29,402 bases of DNA from an uncultured Oscillospiraceae bacterium (GCA_934574095.1 CAKTMW010000022.1:1-29402), one strand, 5' to 3'; counted from the first letter of the stretch, positions 6,786 to 15,126 are shown. A program made the numbers and translations. Notes: generated from the sequence alone by a model not told the origin.

Positions 6786-7571
6786 TCATACCCAGCGCGC
6801 CAGCGTGACGGACAGGCGGCCCTTCCGGGTCACGCCGCCCACCTGGGCCAGCTCCGCCTTTCCGAAGCCCCGCACGGCGATGCGGTCGCCCTCCTTCAGC
6901 TGCCGGTCGCCCTTCAGGCACACCAGATCGTTGACGGCCACCCTTCCCGCGGCGATCAGCTGTCCGGCAGGGCCCCGCGCCATGGAAAACGCCGCCCCCA
7001 CCAGACAGTCCAGCCGCAGCGAGGGCACCGTGTCCCTGATCTCCCGCTTTTCCGCCGCCGGACGCCGGACTTCCACCAGAGGAATGGCCGACAGGTGCAG
7101 CTTTGTCCGGCCCGCCGAGGTGAGATTCTCCAGCAGGTAGGGCAGCACCGGCCGGGTCACCAGAAAGTCGCAGGTTCCAGCGGAGACATAGATGTCCCCC
7201 ACCGTCTCCCGCTTGACGCCCGCGCCCATGAGACTGCCCAGAAAGTCCCGGTGGGTCAGGGCGTCCTTCTCGTAGTAGGCCGCCCGCACGGCGGCCACCG
7301 GGCCGTCGTCATCGGTGAGACAGTCCTCCGTCAGATACTCCGGCAGATAGCAGGCCAGGCGGCGCTCCGCACCGTCGCAGCCGCCGAAAAAGGTCAGGGT
7401 CATATGGGGCAGCAGCCGCTCCGTCAGCGCCTGCTCGCGGGGCGAGAGGAAGCCCGTGGCGGCGAAAATATTCCGGTCCGCCCCGTGGGTCAGCTTGTCG
7501 TAGATGCGGGCCAGCAGCAGCCGGTCCTCCTCTGTCTCCGCCGCCGCGGCGATGGCGCGCTGTTTGTCCAT
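6786..7571 (-). CDS. ylmH: YlmH family RNA-binding protein (S4 domain)
   Basis: 261 residues, typical for the YlmH family. Seen: an N-terminal domain with DRLLLARIYDKLTHG and FLSPREQAL, a middle domain with GSLMGAGVKRETVGDIYVS, and a C-terminal S4 RNA-binding domain (about 180-250) containing SLRLDCLVGAAFSMARG and VAVNDLVCLKGDRQLKEGD. Bacillus YlmH binds ribosomes and has been linked to rescue of stalled peptidyl-tRNA; in Bacillus it sits in the division/dcw region, but here it stands alone. The ATG at 7571 follows a long G-rich ribosome site (AAGGGGGGG); an in-frame GTG lies 7 codons upstream and cannot be excluded. It has its own promoter at 7606-7635 and terminator. Confidence 0.92.
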   Translation of the reverse strand: MDKQRAIAAAAETEEDRLLLARIYDKLTHGADRNIFAATGFLSPREQALTERLLPHMTLTFFGGCDGAERRLACYLPEYLTEDCLTDDDGPVAAVRAAYYEKDALTHRDFLGSLMGAGVKRETVGDIYVSAGTCDFLVTRPVLPYLLENLTSAGRTKLHLSAIPLVEVRRPAAEKREIRDTVPSLRLDCLVGAAFSMARGPAGQLIAAGRVAVNDLVCLKGDRQLKEGDRIAVRGFGKAELAQVGGVTRKGRLSVTLARWV

Positions 7572-7605
7572 GGCCGGCCCCCCCTTTTCCACTGTTTCTG
7601 CCGCT

Positions 7606-7635
7606 ATTATAGTCTGTTCCGCTCCGCTTCGTCAA
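7606..7635 (-). promoter_or_regulatory. Promoter of ylmH
   Basis: Minus-strand TTGACG (7630-7635) and TATAAT (7606-7611) separated by 18 bases, 35 bases before the ylmH start. Confidence 0.8.
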
Positions 7636-7720
7636 GGGCGGAGCAAGAAATAGGAAGAGGCGCTTGCGGCCGGATTTCCCCCGCAAGGGGGCATAAACTT
7701 CGACTTTAGACCGCTCGGCA

Positions 7721-7753
7721 AAAAAATAACACCCCAAAGGGGTGTTATTTTTT
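7721..7753 (-). terminator. Terminator of tRNA-Thr
   Basis: A 15-bp stem (7721-7735 with 7739-7753), loop AAA, consisting of an ACCCC/GGGGT core and A/T runs. On the minus strand it begins directly at the encoded CCA end of the tRNA and ends it. Confidence 0.9.
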
Positions 7754-7828
7754 GGAGCTTGTGGCCGGATTCGAACCGGCGACCTGCTCATTACGAGTGA
7801 GCTGCTCTGCCAGCTGAGCCACACAAGC
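7753..7828 (-). tRNA. tRNA-Thr (anticodon CGU)
   Basis: 76 bases including an encoded CCA (7753-7755). Seen on the minus strand: 7-bp acceptor stem GCTTGTG/CACAAGC, a D arm with GCTCAGC and TGGCAGAGC, anticodon arm GCTCA/TGAGC around loop CTCGTAA (anticodon CGT, decoding ACG), and T arm GCCGG-TTCGAAT-CCGGC. All bases for a normal cloverleaf are present. Confidence 0.97.
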
Positions 7829-7903
7829 GTCGCTATGGAGTGCGGCTCCCCGCCGTACTCTGTCCCGGTCCCCTCGCCAGCTCCGGCTTATGAACCGACT
7901 TAC

Positions 7904-7932
7904 ATCATATCACAAATCCCCGCGCCCGTCAA
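7904..7932 (-). promoter_or_regulatory. Probable promoter of tRNA-Thr
   Basis: Minus-strand TTGACG (7927-7932) and TATGAT (7904-7909) with a 17-base spacer, about 75 bases upstream of the tRNA. The leader between them shows no second tRNA. Confidence 0.65.
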
Positions 7933-8203
7933 CTCCTATTTTTCGCCGCCGCGCCGCCATTTCCCCCGGTTTTCCGCCGGGAAATACGCTGGGTAATCAT
8001 TCCCCAGGCGACGAAAGTTTTCCGTCATGGCCCGCTCTTTTTTCGACACGCTTCCCGCCCCTTCGGCAAAATCAACAATCGTCAAAAATATGCCGCAACT
8101 CTCACTTTTCCCGCTTTTCCCGCATTTTTTCACCGGTTTTCGACAGGCGTTTTCCTTTACATTTGGTTGACATAATTTTATGCCGCATAACTTCTACAAG
8201 GAG

Positions 8204-8233
8204 TTATCCACATTTTCCACACCTTTTTCCACA
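8204..8233 (+). promoter_or_regulatory. Cluster of three consensus DnaA boxes
   Basis: TTATCCACA (8204-8212), TTTTCCACA (8213-8221) and TTTTCCACA (8225-8233) all fit TTWTNCACA, in the same direction, the first two abutting and the third 3 bases on. A near match, GTTTACACA, lies at 8303-8311. They sit inside the gene-free stretch 7933-8398, which is AT- and T-rich in contrast to the GC-rich genes. No dnaA, dnaN or rpmH is beside it. Either an origin-like/DnaA-titrating locus or a DnaA-bound control site; otherwise the stretch holds no gene I can support. Confidence 0.6.
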
Positions 8234-8398
8234 ACGCGTGGGTTCCAGTTTTTTCAACATTTTAAGCCCGTTTTCCCTCTTTCTGGAAAATCCGCAAACG
8301 CGGTTTACACATGCTGTCCACACGCCGTTTTGTTTACATAATATTTTTCGTCAGCATTTTCTCCGTCAGCCGAAATTTCTCCCTTACGCCCATGTGTC

Positions 8399-9325
8399 CT
8401 ATCCCATCAGGTACTGGGCCAGGCCCACCACCGGCGGGATGGTCAGCACGGAGATGGCGGTGAACACCGATACCATGCTGGAGGCCAGACGGGTATCGCA
8501 GTCGAATTTCTGGGCGAACATACTCAGCAGCGCGGCGGGCGGCGTACTGATGGCGATGACCGTTACCAGCGCCACGGCGCTGTCCACCCGCAGAACATAG
8601 CACAGGCCCACGGTCAGCAGCGGGATCACCGCCAGACGCAGCGCCAGCGCCGTCCAGGAGCGCTTGTCGGCAAAGGCCTGGCTGAAGTTGGCGTGGCTCA
8701 GCTGATAGCCCACCACGATGGTGGGCAGGGGCGTATTCATGTTGGCCAGATAGGTCAGCGGCGTCATGACGATCTCCGGCAGGCGCACCGACAACAGGTA
8801 CAGCGTCATGGCCGCCGCCACGCTGAGAACGCCAGGATTCAGCAGAATGGACTTCAGCCGCAGCTTGCCGACGTCGTGGGTGATCATGTAGATGCCCATC
8901 GTCCAGGTCAGCACCGTGAACACCACCACATAGGCCGAGCCGTAGAACACGCCGATGCTGCCCAGCAGCGCCGTCATCAGGGGATAGCCCATAAAGCCGC
9001 AGTTGGAGAACACCGTGCCGAAGCGCAGGATGCCGCAGGTGCTGTCCTTCCCCCGCAGGCACAGCATCACCAGCAGAATGCTGACCACATGGACCACCAC
9101 CGCCAGCAGCGCGCAGATCAAAAAGTTATGCAGGTCCGCCGTGTCCTTCTCCCGCTGGAAGGCCACCACCATCATGGCGGGGGACACCGCGTACATCACC
9201 AGGTTCGTCATGGCAAGACTTCCCCTGTCGTCCATCAGCTTGGCCTTGCCCAGCACGAAGCCCACCGCCATCAGGGCGAACAGGATCAGCACCTGCTGGC
9301 CCACCGTCAAAAAGGAATGGATCAT
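8399..9325 (-). CDS. AEC family transporter (auxin efflux carrier-like permease)
   Basis: 308 residues, almost entirely hydrophobic, about ten membrane helices, the normal size for the AEC family. Seen: an N-terminal helix pair (QQVLILFALMAVGFVLGKAK), a conserved RFGTVFSNCGFMGYPLM segment typical of AEC carriers, a central PEIVMTPLTYLANMNTPLP stretch and IAISTPPAALLSMFAQKF in the C-terminal half. Bacterial members export or exchange organic acids such as malate; the substrate here is unknown. The ATG at 9325 overlaps the stop of the upstream MFS gene by 4 bases (ATGA), with an AAGGAG site before it, so the two transporters are translationally coupled. It is the last gene of its unit; no clear terminator is seen. 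Confidence 0.92.
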   Translation of the reverse strand: MIHSFLTVGQQVLILFALMAVGFVLGKAKLMDDRGSLAMTNLVMYAVSPAMMVVAFQREKDTADLHNFLICALLAVVVHVVSILLVMLCLRGKDSTCGILRFGTVFSNCGFMGYPLMTALLGSIGVFYGSAYVVVFTVLTWTMGIYMITHDVGKLRLKSILLNPGVLSVAAAMTLYLLSVRLPEIVMTPLTYLANMNTPLPTIVVGYQLSHANFSQAFADKRSWTALALRLAVIPLLTVGLCYVLRVDSAVALVTVIAISTPPAALLSMFAQKFDCDTRLASSMVSVFTAISVLTIPPVVGLAQYLMG

Positions 9326-10524
9326 TTCTTTTTGCTCCTTTTATCAAAATACCGGGAGGTGGCCGCGACCACCACCAAAAAGCCCACCGCGCCGGAGATC
9401 GTGGTAAACGCCAGCATGGCGTTCACGCCGAGCCTGTCGATAAGCCAGCCGCTGACGGCGGTGGCCGCCGCGGGACCGATGCCGTTGGAAAACACATGGA
9501 TCAGGCCCTGGCCCTTGGCCTGGTTGGCGGCGTCCAGATACTCCGCCACGTAGTACACGGTGGTGGGCAGGAAAATCCCGAACTCGAAAAATTGCAGCAC
9601 CGCCGACACATACAGCAGCACCGGCGACGTGGCCAGCCAGAACAGCAGACTGCGCACCACAAAGGCGGCGGCGCACACCCGGAACAGCCCCCGCAGGGAC
9701 AGCCGCCGCCGCATCCTGGGAAACAGCGCCATGGCCGGCAGCTCCATAAAGGCGCAGACCGCCAGCACCACGCCCATCAGGCTCTCCCCCGCCCCGGCCT
9801 TGGCGACGATGTGGATCATATAGGTATTGCAGGCGTTGTGACCGCCCTGCAGCAGCGCGCAGCCCACCAGCAGCACCGTAAAGGCCGGATATTTCCGCAG
9901 CAGCGCCCACAGGCCCAGCACCTGGGGCTCCTCCCCCTGCCGGGGCTCCGGCGCGGGAGGCAGCGGGTAGCGGAAGCTCCACACCGTGACGATCTGCACC
10001 GCCAGCGCCGCCAGAAATACCGGCAGGATCACCGTGGGCGGACGCTTTTCCAGCACGAAGCCCATCACCAGCGCCACCATGGCGTAGGTGGTGGAGCCGG
10101 TGCCCCGGCCCAGGCCGTAGTTGACGTTGACGCCCCGCAGATGGTACTCCATCACCATACTGTTGAAAAACGGCGCGATGCACACCAGCGTCACGCCAAT
10201 AACGGCATAGGCCGCCAGCAGCACCGTCTTCTGTCCGGTACACACCGTCATGACCACGGCGGCGGCCAGCGTCAGCACCGACAGCACCAGCGCCAGACGG
10301 CGGCTGGTCCAGCGGCTGTCGGCGTCCGACAGGGCGGCAAGGGCGGGCTGGACCAAAATCGGCAGCAGCAGCGCCAGAGACGTGACAACGCCCAACGTGC
10401 TGTTGCTGAGCCCCAGGTACAGCAGCAGCACCGGCCCGAACCCCCAGATGGCGGAAAAGCCGATGAAATAGCTGCCCTCTATGGCGGCATGGTGCAGATT
10501 CACTTTTAATGAGAGCTTGTCCAT
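9322..10524 (-). CDS. MFS transporter
   Basis: 400 residues, about twelve membrane helices, major facilitator fold. Seen: N-terminal half starting with HHAAIEGSYFIGFSAIWGFG, a first-loop region LSDADSRWTSRRLALVLSVL with the charged pattern of MFS loop 2-3, a central hydrophilic loop rich in Pro/Glu near 190-205, and a second half with FPRMRRRLSLRGLFR at the symmetric loop. The overall form is closest to the LacY/nucleoside-symporter-like group of clostridial MFS proteins; substrate not predictable. An AGGAGG ribosome site precedes the ATG. It is divergent from polA and forms a 4-base overlap with the AEC transporter gene. Confidence 0.9.
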   Translation of the reverse strand: MDKLSLKVNLHHAAIEGSYFIGFSAIWGFGPVLLLYLGLSNSTLGVVTSLALLLPILVQPALAALSDADSRWTSRRLALVLSVLTLAAAVVMTVCTGQKTVLLAAYAVIGVTLVCIAPFFNSMVMEYHLRGVNVNYGLGRGTGSTTYAMVALVMGFVLEKRPPTVILPVFLAALAVQIVTVWSFRYPLPPAPEPRQGEEPQVLGLWALLRKYPAFTVLLVGCALLQGGHNACNTYMIHIVAKAGAGESLMGVVLAVCAFMELPAMALFPRMRRRLSLRGLFRVCAAAFVVRSLLFWLATSPVLLYVSAVLQFFEFGIFLPTTVYYVAEYLDAANQAKGQGLIHVFSNGIGPAAATAVSGWLIDRLGVNAMLAFTTISGAVGFLVVVAATSRYFDKRSKKK

Positions 10525-10570
10525 GGCGCCTCCTGCCGCAAAATGTGTAAAATGCGTATAAATCCACTCT

Positions 10571-10598
10571 ATACTATCACAAAAGCAAAAACTGTCAA
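10571..10598 (-). promoter_or_regulatory. Promoter of the MFS-AEC unit
   Basis: Minus-strand TTGACA (10593-10598) with TAGTAT (10571-10576) 16 bases away; TATAGA just beyond is an alternative -10 with a 19-base spacer. About 45 bases before the MFS start. Confidence 0.6.
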
Positions 10599-10607
10599 GA
10601 CCGGAGG

Positions 10608-10636
10608 TTGTGTTTTTCCGGAAAATAGACTATAAT
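10608..10636 (+). promoter_or_regulatory. Promoter of polA
   Basis: TTGTGT (10608-10613) and perfect TATAAT (10631-10636) separated by 17 bases, about 40 bases before the polA start. It is back to back with the MFS promoter. Confidence 0.75.
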
Positions 10637-10676
10637 AAAAATCTATGAGAAATTTATCCCAACAAGGAGAAATACC

Positions 10677-13340
10677 ATGAAACTGATGGTCCTTGACGGC
10701 AACAGCATCATCAACCGCGCCTTTTACGGCGTAAAGCCCCTGACCACCCGCGAGGGACTGTATACCAACGCCATTTTCGGCTTTCTGAACATGCTCCAGC
10801 GCTTCGTGGATGAGGAGCAGCCGGAGGCGCTGTGCGTGGCCTTCGACCGGAAGGAGCCCACCTTCCGCCATGAGGCGGACGCCGCCTATAAGGCCACCCG
10901 CAAGGGTATGCCCGACGAGCTGGCCCAGCAGATGCCGGTGATGAAGCAGGTGCTCAGCGCCATGTCCATCCCCTGCTACGAGATGGTGGGCTATGAGGCC
11001 GATGACCTGCTGGGCACCATCTCCCGCCGGTGCGAAAAGCGAGGCTGGGAGTGCGTCGTCGTCACCGGCGACCGGGACAGCCTACAATTGATCACCGACC
11101 GCACCCGCGTGAAGCTGGTGACCTCCCGCATGGGCCAGACCACCACCGCCGACATGACCCCCGCCCTGTTCCGGGAGCAGTACGGCTTCGCCCCCATCCA
11201 CATGATCGACCTGAAGGCCCTGATGGGCGACAGCAGCGACAACATCCCCGGCGTACCGGGCATCGGCGAAAAGACCGCCACGGCGCTGGTGCAGCGCTAC
11301 GGCAGCATCGACGCGCTGTACGCCGCCATGCCGGACGTGGAGGCTAAGCCCGCCGCGGTGCGGAAGCTGGCGGAGGGCGAGGAATCCGCCCGCCGCAGCT
11401 ACTGGCTGGCCACCATCGTCACCGACGCGCCGCTGGAGTTCGACCCGGAGGACGCCCTGCGTCAGCCCTACCAGCCGGAGCTGTACGACCTGTTCGTAAA
11501 GCTGGAATTCACCAAGCTCATCAAGAAATACGACCTGTCCCCCAGCGCGCCCGCGCCGGAACCGGCAGCCGCCGTCCACGACGGGGACTACACGGCCACC
11601 GTGGAGACGCCGGAGACCGACGCCGACGCCGCGCGGCTGCTGGCCCTGTGGCGGAATGCCTCCCATGTGGCGGTGTACGGCCTGGAGGACCTCTCCGTGC
11701 TGGCGGCGGCGTGTGACGTCGACGACCACAGCTCCCTGACGGCCATCCTGCGGTCCGACCGCTTCGCTGGCGATTGGGAGGGCCTGCTGCGGGGACTATT
11801 CGCAGACGGCGTCCGCAAGGTGGCCCACAACGTAAAGGACATGACCCGCGCCCTGCTGGAGCGGGGACTGCCCGCCGGGGGCTTCCTCTTCGACACAGCG
11901 CTGGCGGGCTATCTGCTGGACGCCACCGCCGGCGGCTATGACCTCCAGCGGCTGTTTGTGGCCTACTGTGGCGCAGAGCTGCCCGCCCCCGCCCATCTGG
12001 AAAAGGACGCTTTCTCCCTGCTGGGCAATGACGCCGCGGCGGAGGCCGCCCTGTGCAGCTATACCAGCGCCGTGGCGGCGCTGTACGAGGTGCTGCCGGG
12101 CAAGCTGGAGGAGCTGAATCTGACGGCGCTGCTCCACGAGATGGAGCTGCCCCTGTGCCGGGTGCTGGCGGAGATGGAGCTGGCGGGCTTCCGCCTGGAC
12201 AGCGCCGCCCTGGCCCAGTTCGGCGAGGGCTTGCAGCAGCACATCGCCGCGCTGGAGCAGTCCATCTACGACATGGCGGGCGAGAGCTTCAACATCAACT
12301 CCCCCAAGCAGCTGGGGGCTATCCTCTTCGACAAATTGCAGCTGCCCCACGGGAAAAAGACGAAAACCGGCTGGTCCACCAACGCCGAGGTGCTGGAAAA
12401 GCTGCGGTACGAAGCCCCCATCGTGGACAAGGTGCTGGAATACCGGCAATACACCAAGCTGCGCTCCACCTATGCCGACGGACTGCTGCGGGCGGTGTCC
12501 CCTGACGGCCGGGTGCGGACCCGGTTCCAGATGACGGTGACGGCCACGGGCCGTCTCAGCTCCACGGAGCCGAATCTGCAGAACATCCCCACCCGCACGG
12601 AGCTGGGCAGCCAGATACGCCGCCTGTTCGTGGCGGAGGCGGGCAATGTACTGGTGGACGCGGACTACTCCCAGATCGAGCTGCGGCTGCTGGCCCACAT
12701 GGCGGGCGACGAGGCCATGATCCAGGCTTTCCGCTCCGGCGAGGATTTCCACACCGTCACGGCGGCCAGGGTGTTCCACGTGCCGGAAGCGGAGGTCACC
12801 CACCAGATGCGCTCCCAGGCCAAGGCGGTGAACTTCGGCATCGTGTACGGTATGTCCGCTTTCTCCCTCAGTCAGGATATCCACGTGACGGTGGCGGAGG
12901 CCAAGGACTACATGGAGCGCTACTTCGCCACCTATCCCGGCGTGAAGCAGTACATGACCGATATCGTGGAAAAGGCCAAGGAGCAGGGCTATGTGGAGAC
13001 GCTGTACCACCGCCGCCGGGCGCTGCCGGAGCTGAAGTCCTCCAATTTCATCCAGCGCTCCTTCGGCGAGCGGGTGGCGCTGAATATGCCCATCCAGGGC
13101 ACGGCGGCGGACGTGATGAAGCTGGCCATGATCCGGGTCTACGACCGCCTGCGGCGGGAGGGCCTGCGGGCAAAGCTCATCATGCAGGTCCACGACGAGC
13201 TGATCGTGGAGTGCCCGGAGGCGGAGCGGGAGACCGTGGAGACGCTGCTGCGGCAGGAGATGGAGCAGGTGGCGGCCCTGTCCGTCCCCCTGATCGCCGA
13301 GGCCCACAGCGGCAAAAACTGGCTGGAAGCAAAAGGATAA
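10677..13340 (+). CDS. polA: DNA polymerase I
   Basis: 887 residues, normal length. It fills gaps and removes RNA primers in replication and repair. Seen: N-terminal 5'-3' nuclease domain (about 1-290) with LMVLDGNSIINRAFYG, EADDLLGT, TGDRDSLQLI and the helix-hairpin-helix region GDSSDNIPGVPGIGEKTA; a middle domain (about 310-470) shaped like a 3'-5' exonuclease but lacking the Asp-x-Glu metal motif, so no proofreading is expected, as in many Gram-positive Pol I enzymes; and a C-terminal polymerase domain with motif A VDADYSQIELR (Asp 661 and 663), motif B RSQAKAVNFGIVYG (from 712) and motif C HDE (839-841). ATG 10677 follows AAGGAG with good spacing. First gene of a probable polA-rimI-tsaD unit. 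Confidence 0.98.
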   Translation: MKLMVLDGNSIINRAFYGVKPLTTREGLYTNAIFGFLNMLQRFVDEEQPEALCVAFDRKEPTFRHEADAAYKATRKGMPDELAQQMPVMKQVLSAMSIPCYEMVGYEADDLLGTISRRCEKRGWECVVVTGDRDSLQLITDRTRVKLVTSRMGQTTTADMTPALFREQYGFAPIHMIDLKALMGDSSDNIPGVPGIGEKTATALVQRYGSIDALYAAMPDVEAKPAAVRKLAEGEESARRSYWLATIVTDAPLEFDPEDALRQPYQPELYDLFVKLEFTKLIKKYDLSPSAPAPEPAAAVHDGDYTATVETPETDADAARLLALWRNASHVAVYGLEDLSVLAAACDVDDHSSLTAILRSDRFAGDWEGLLRGLFADGVRKVAHNVKDMTRALLERGLPAGGFLFDTALAGYLLDATAGGYDLQRLFVAYCGAELPAPAHLEKDAFSLLGNDAAAEAALCSYTSAVAALYEVLPGKLEELNLTALLHEMELPLCRVLAEMELAGFRLDSAALAQFGEGLQQHIAALEQSIYDMAGESFNINSPKQLGAILFDKLQLPHGKKTKTGWSTNAEVLEKLRYEAPIVDKVLEYRQYTKLRSTYADGLLRAVSPDGRVRTRFQMTVTATGRLSSTEPNLQNIPTRTELGSQIRRLFVAEAGNVLVDADYSQIELRLLAHMAGDEAMIQAFRSGEDFHTVTAARVFHVPEAEVTHQMRSQAKAVNFGIVYGMSAFSLSQDIHVTVAEAKDYMERYFATYPGVKQYMTDIVEKAKEQGYVETLYHRRRALPELKSSNFIQRSFGERVALNMPIQGTAADVMKLAMIRVYDRLRREGLRAKLIMQVHDELIVECPEAERETVETLLRQEMEQVAALSVPLIAEAHSGKNWLEAKG

Positions 13341-13411
13341 GTAGGGGCGGGGTAACCCCATGCACCTTCTGTCCTGTCATTCCGAGCCAGTGCGCACACT
13401 GGCGTGGGAAT
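13341..13411. repeat. Palindromic repeats between polA and rimI (family 2 fragment plus family 1 copy B)
   Basis: GTAGGGGCGG begins right after the polA stop (13341) like the family-2 half-site, followed by GGGGTAACCCC. Then a family-1 hairpin: ATTCC (13379-13383), GCCAGTG (13386-13392), CACTGGC (13397-13403), GGAAT (13407-13411). It is the inverse orientation of copy A but with the same nesting. Confidence 0.75.
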
Positions 13412-13465
13412 CCGTACTCTCTACACAGCGGCACCCAAAAATCTGAAAAAGCAAGGTAACACAGA

Positions 13466-13936
13466 ATGGAAAAAATACACGTATCGATCGTGCCCATGAA
13501 CGCCGATCATCTGGATGAGATCGCGGCGCTGGAGCGGGTGTGCTTCTCCCGCCCCTGGTCGCGGAATATGCTGGCGGAGGAGCTGGAGAACCAGTGCGCC
13601 GCCTTTCTGACGGCGCTGGACGCCGCAACAGGAAAAGTGGTGGGCTACGCGGGGCTGCTGGTGGCGGCGGACGAGGGCTACATCACCAACGTGGCGGTGT
13701 TCCCAGAATACCGCCGTCAGGGCATCGCCACCAAGCTTTTGAAGGTGTTCTGCGATTTCGCGGCGGGGCAGCATCTGGCGTTCCTGACGCTGGAGGTGCG
13801 GCCCAGCAACACCGCCGCCATCGCCCTGTACCAGTCCTTCGGCTTTACGGAGCGGGGACGGCGGCGCAACTACTACGACCTGCCGAAGGAGGACGCCCTC
13901 ATTCTGACGCGGGACTTTGAGGAGGGGAACGCATGA
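13466..13936 (+). CDS. rimI: Ribosomal protein S18 alanine N-acetyltransferase
   Basis: 156 residues, GNAT fold. Seen: N-terminal ISIVPM-like start HVSIVPMNADHLDEIAALE, the RimI-typical CFSRPWS segment, the acetyl-CoA-binding EYRRQGIATKLL loop, and the C-terminal LEVRPSNTAAIALYQSFGF-type motif followed by NYYDLPKEDALIL. It acetylates the N-terminus of ribosomal protein S18 in well-studied bacteria. The gene overlaps tsaD by 4 bases (ATGA), a pairing common in bacteria. The ribosome site AAGG before ATG 13466 is modest. It lies 125 bases after polA, the gap being filled with repeats. Confidence 0.93.
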   Translation: MEKIHVSIVPMNADHLDEIAALERVCFSRPWSRNMLAEELENQCAAFLTALDAATGKVVGYAGLLVAADEGYITNVAVFPEYRRQGIATKLLKVFCDFAAGQHLAFLTLEVRPSNTAAIALYQSFGFTERGRRRNYYDLPKEDALILTRDFEEGNA

Positions 13937-14949
13937 ACATACTGGCTTTTGAATCCTCCTGTGACGAGACCGCCGTGGCGGTGGTGCGGGACGGCCGCCA
14001 GCTGCTGGCCGACGCCATTCTCTCCCAGGCGGATATGCACGCCCTGTACGGCGGCGTGGTGCCGGAGATCGCGTCCCGCAAACACGTGGAAGCCATCGCC
14101 GGACTGACGGATCAGGCCCTCCGCGACGCGGGACTGACGAAGCGGGATATCGACGCGGTGGCCGTCACCTACGCGCCGGGGCTGATCGGCGCGGTGCTGG
14201 TGGGCGTCAGCTTTGCCAAATCCGCCGCGTGGGCGCTGGGCGTGCCGCTGATCCCGGTGCACCATGTGCGGGGCCACATCGCCGCCAACTATCTGGCCTT
14301 TCCGGAGCTGGAGCCGCCGTTTCTGGCGCTGGCCATCTCCGGCGGCAACACGCTGATCGTGGACGTGGCGGACTACACTGATATGACCGTGCTGGGCGCC
14401 ACCCGTGACGACGCGGCGGGCGAGTGCTTCGATAAGGCCGCCCGTGTGCTGGGTCTCCCCTACCCCGGCGGCAAGCCCATGGACCAGCTGGCCCAGCAGT
14501 CGGCGGGCGGCGTGTACGCCCTGCCCCGCGCCCATGTGGACGGCGCGCCGCTGGACATGAGCTTTTCCGGACTGAAAACCGCCGTGGTGAATCTGGCCCA
14601 CAACGCCCAGCAGAAAAATGAGCCCCTGGACGAGCCCGCCCTGGCGCGGGACTTCGCCCAGGCCGTCAGCGACGAGCTGACGGAACGGGCGGCGCTGGCG
14701 CTGGAGCAGACGGGCCGCACCGTACTGGTGGCGGCGGGCGGCGTGGCCGCCAACTCCATCATCCGCGCCGACCTGCAAAGGCTGTGCGAAAAGCGGGGCG
14801 TGAAGCTGTATCTTCCGCCGCTGAAATGGTGCGGCGACAACGGCGCCATGATCGGCGCGCAGGGCTACTATGAGTACATGGCAGGCGTCCGTGGCGACAT
14901 GACCCTCAACGGCTACGCCACCATGGAGCTGGACAGGGCGGTTTTTTAG
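13933..14949 (+). CDS. tsaD: tRNA N6-threonylcarbamoyltransferase TsaD
   Basis: 338 residues, normal length. Within the TsaB-TsaD-TsaE machinery it transfers the threonylcarbamoyl group to adenosine 37 of ANN-decoding tRNAs, including the tRNA-Thr encoded in this window. Seen: MNILAFESSCDETAVAVV at the N-terminus, the metal-binding HHVRGH motif, the nucleotide-binding AISGGNTLIVDV stretch, the GECFDKAARVLGLPYPGG signature and the C-terminal VAAGGVAANSIIRADL plus CGDNGAMIGAQG. The later enzyme acting on the same base, TcdA, is encoded at 26514. tsaB and tsaE are not next to it here. Confidence 0.97.
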   Translation: MNILAFESSCDETAVAVVRDGRQLLADAILSQADMHALYGGVVPEIASRKHVEAIAGLTDQALRDAGLTKRDIDAVAVTYAPGLIGAVLVGVSFAKSAAWALGVPLIPVHHVRGHIAANYLAFPELEPPFLALAISGGNTLIVDVADYTDMTVLGATRDDAAGECFDKAARVLGLPYPGGKPMDQLAQQSAGGVYALPRAHVDGAPLDMSFSGLKTAVVNLAHNAQQKNEPLDEPALARDFAQAVSDELTERAALALEQTGRTVLVAAGGVAANSIIRADLQRLCEKRGVKLYLPPLKWCGDNGAMIGAQGYYEYMAGVRGDMTLNGYATMELDRAVF

Positions 14950-14986
14950 GGATATCCGCAAGCACCTCGCGTTAAAAATGTCTGTC

Positions 14987-15018
14987 ATTGCGAGCCAGTG
15001 CTCACACTGGCTCGCAAT
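14987..15018. repeat. Palindromic repeat family 1, variant copy C
   Basis: Perfect 14-bp inverted repeat (arms 14987-15000 and 15005-15018, ATTGCGAGCCAGTG) with a CTCA loop. It shares the GAGCCAGTG core with copy B at 13384-13392. No T run follows, so it is not an obvious terminator. Confidence 0.85.
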
Positions 15019-15049
15019 CCGTTTCCTTTTCGATAATTGAGGAGTACGG

Positions 15050-15118
15050 ATTCCCACGACAGTGACCTCGGTCACTGTCTCGGAATGACAATGTAGGGGC
15101 GGACGACTCTGTCCGCCC
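15050..15118. repeat. Palindromic repeats: family 1 copy D joined to family 2
   Basis: Family-1 hairpin: ATTCC (15050-15054), GACAGTGACC (15058-15067), GGTCACTGTC (15070-15079), GGAAT (15082-15086). Seven bases later comes family 2: GTAGGGG at 15093 with an 8-bp hairpin GGGCGGAC/GTCCGCCC (15097-15104 and 15111-15118) around GACTCT. The same 22-base family-2 hairpin recurs at 24638-24659. Confidence 0.85.
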
Positions 15119-15126
15119 TTAACGTT

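Noticed and set aside
7936..8133. 65-codon minus-strand open frame with GTG start in the DnaA-box gap
   Set aside because: No family resemblance and a weak ribosome site; kept only as a remote possibility.
7890..8600. 236-codon plus-strand open frame across the DnaA-box region
   Set aside because: Runs into the AEC transporter gene on the opposite strand and has a Phe/Ser/Pro/Arg-rich composition typical of noncoding T- and C-rich DNA.
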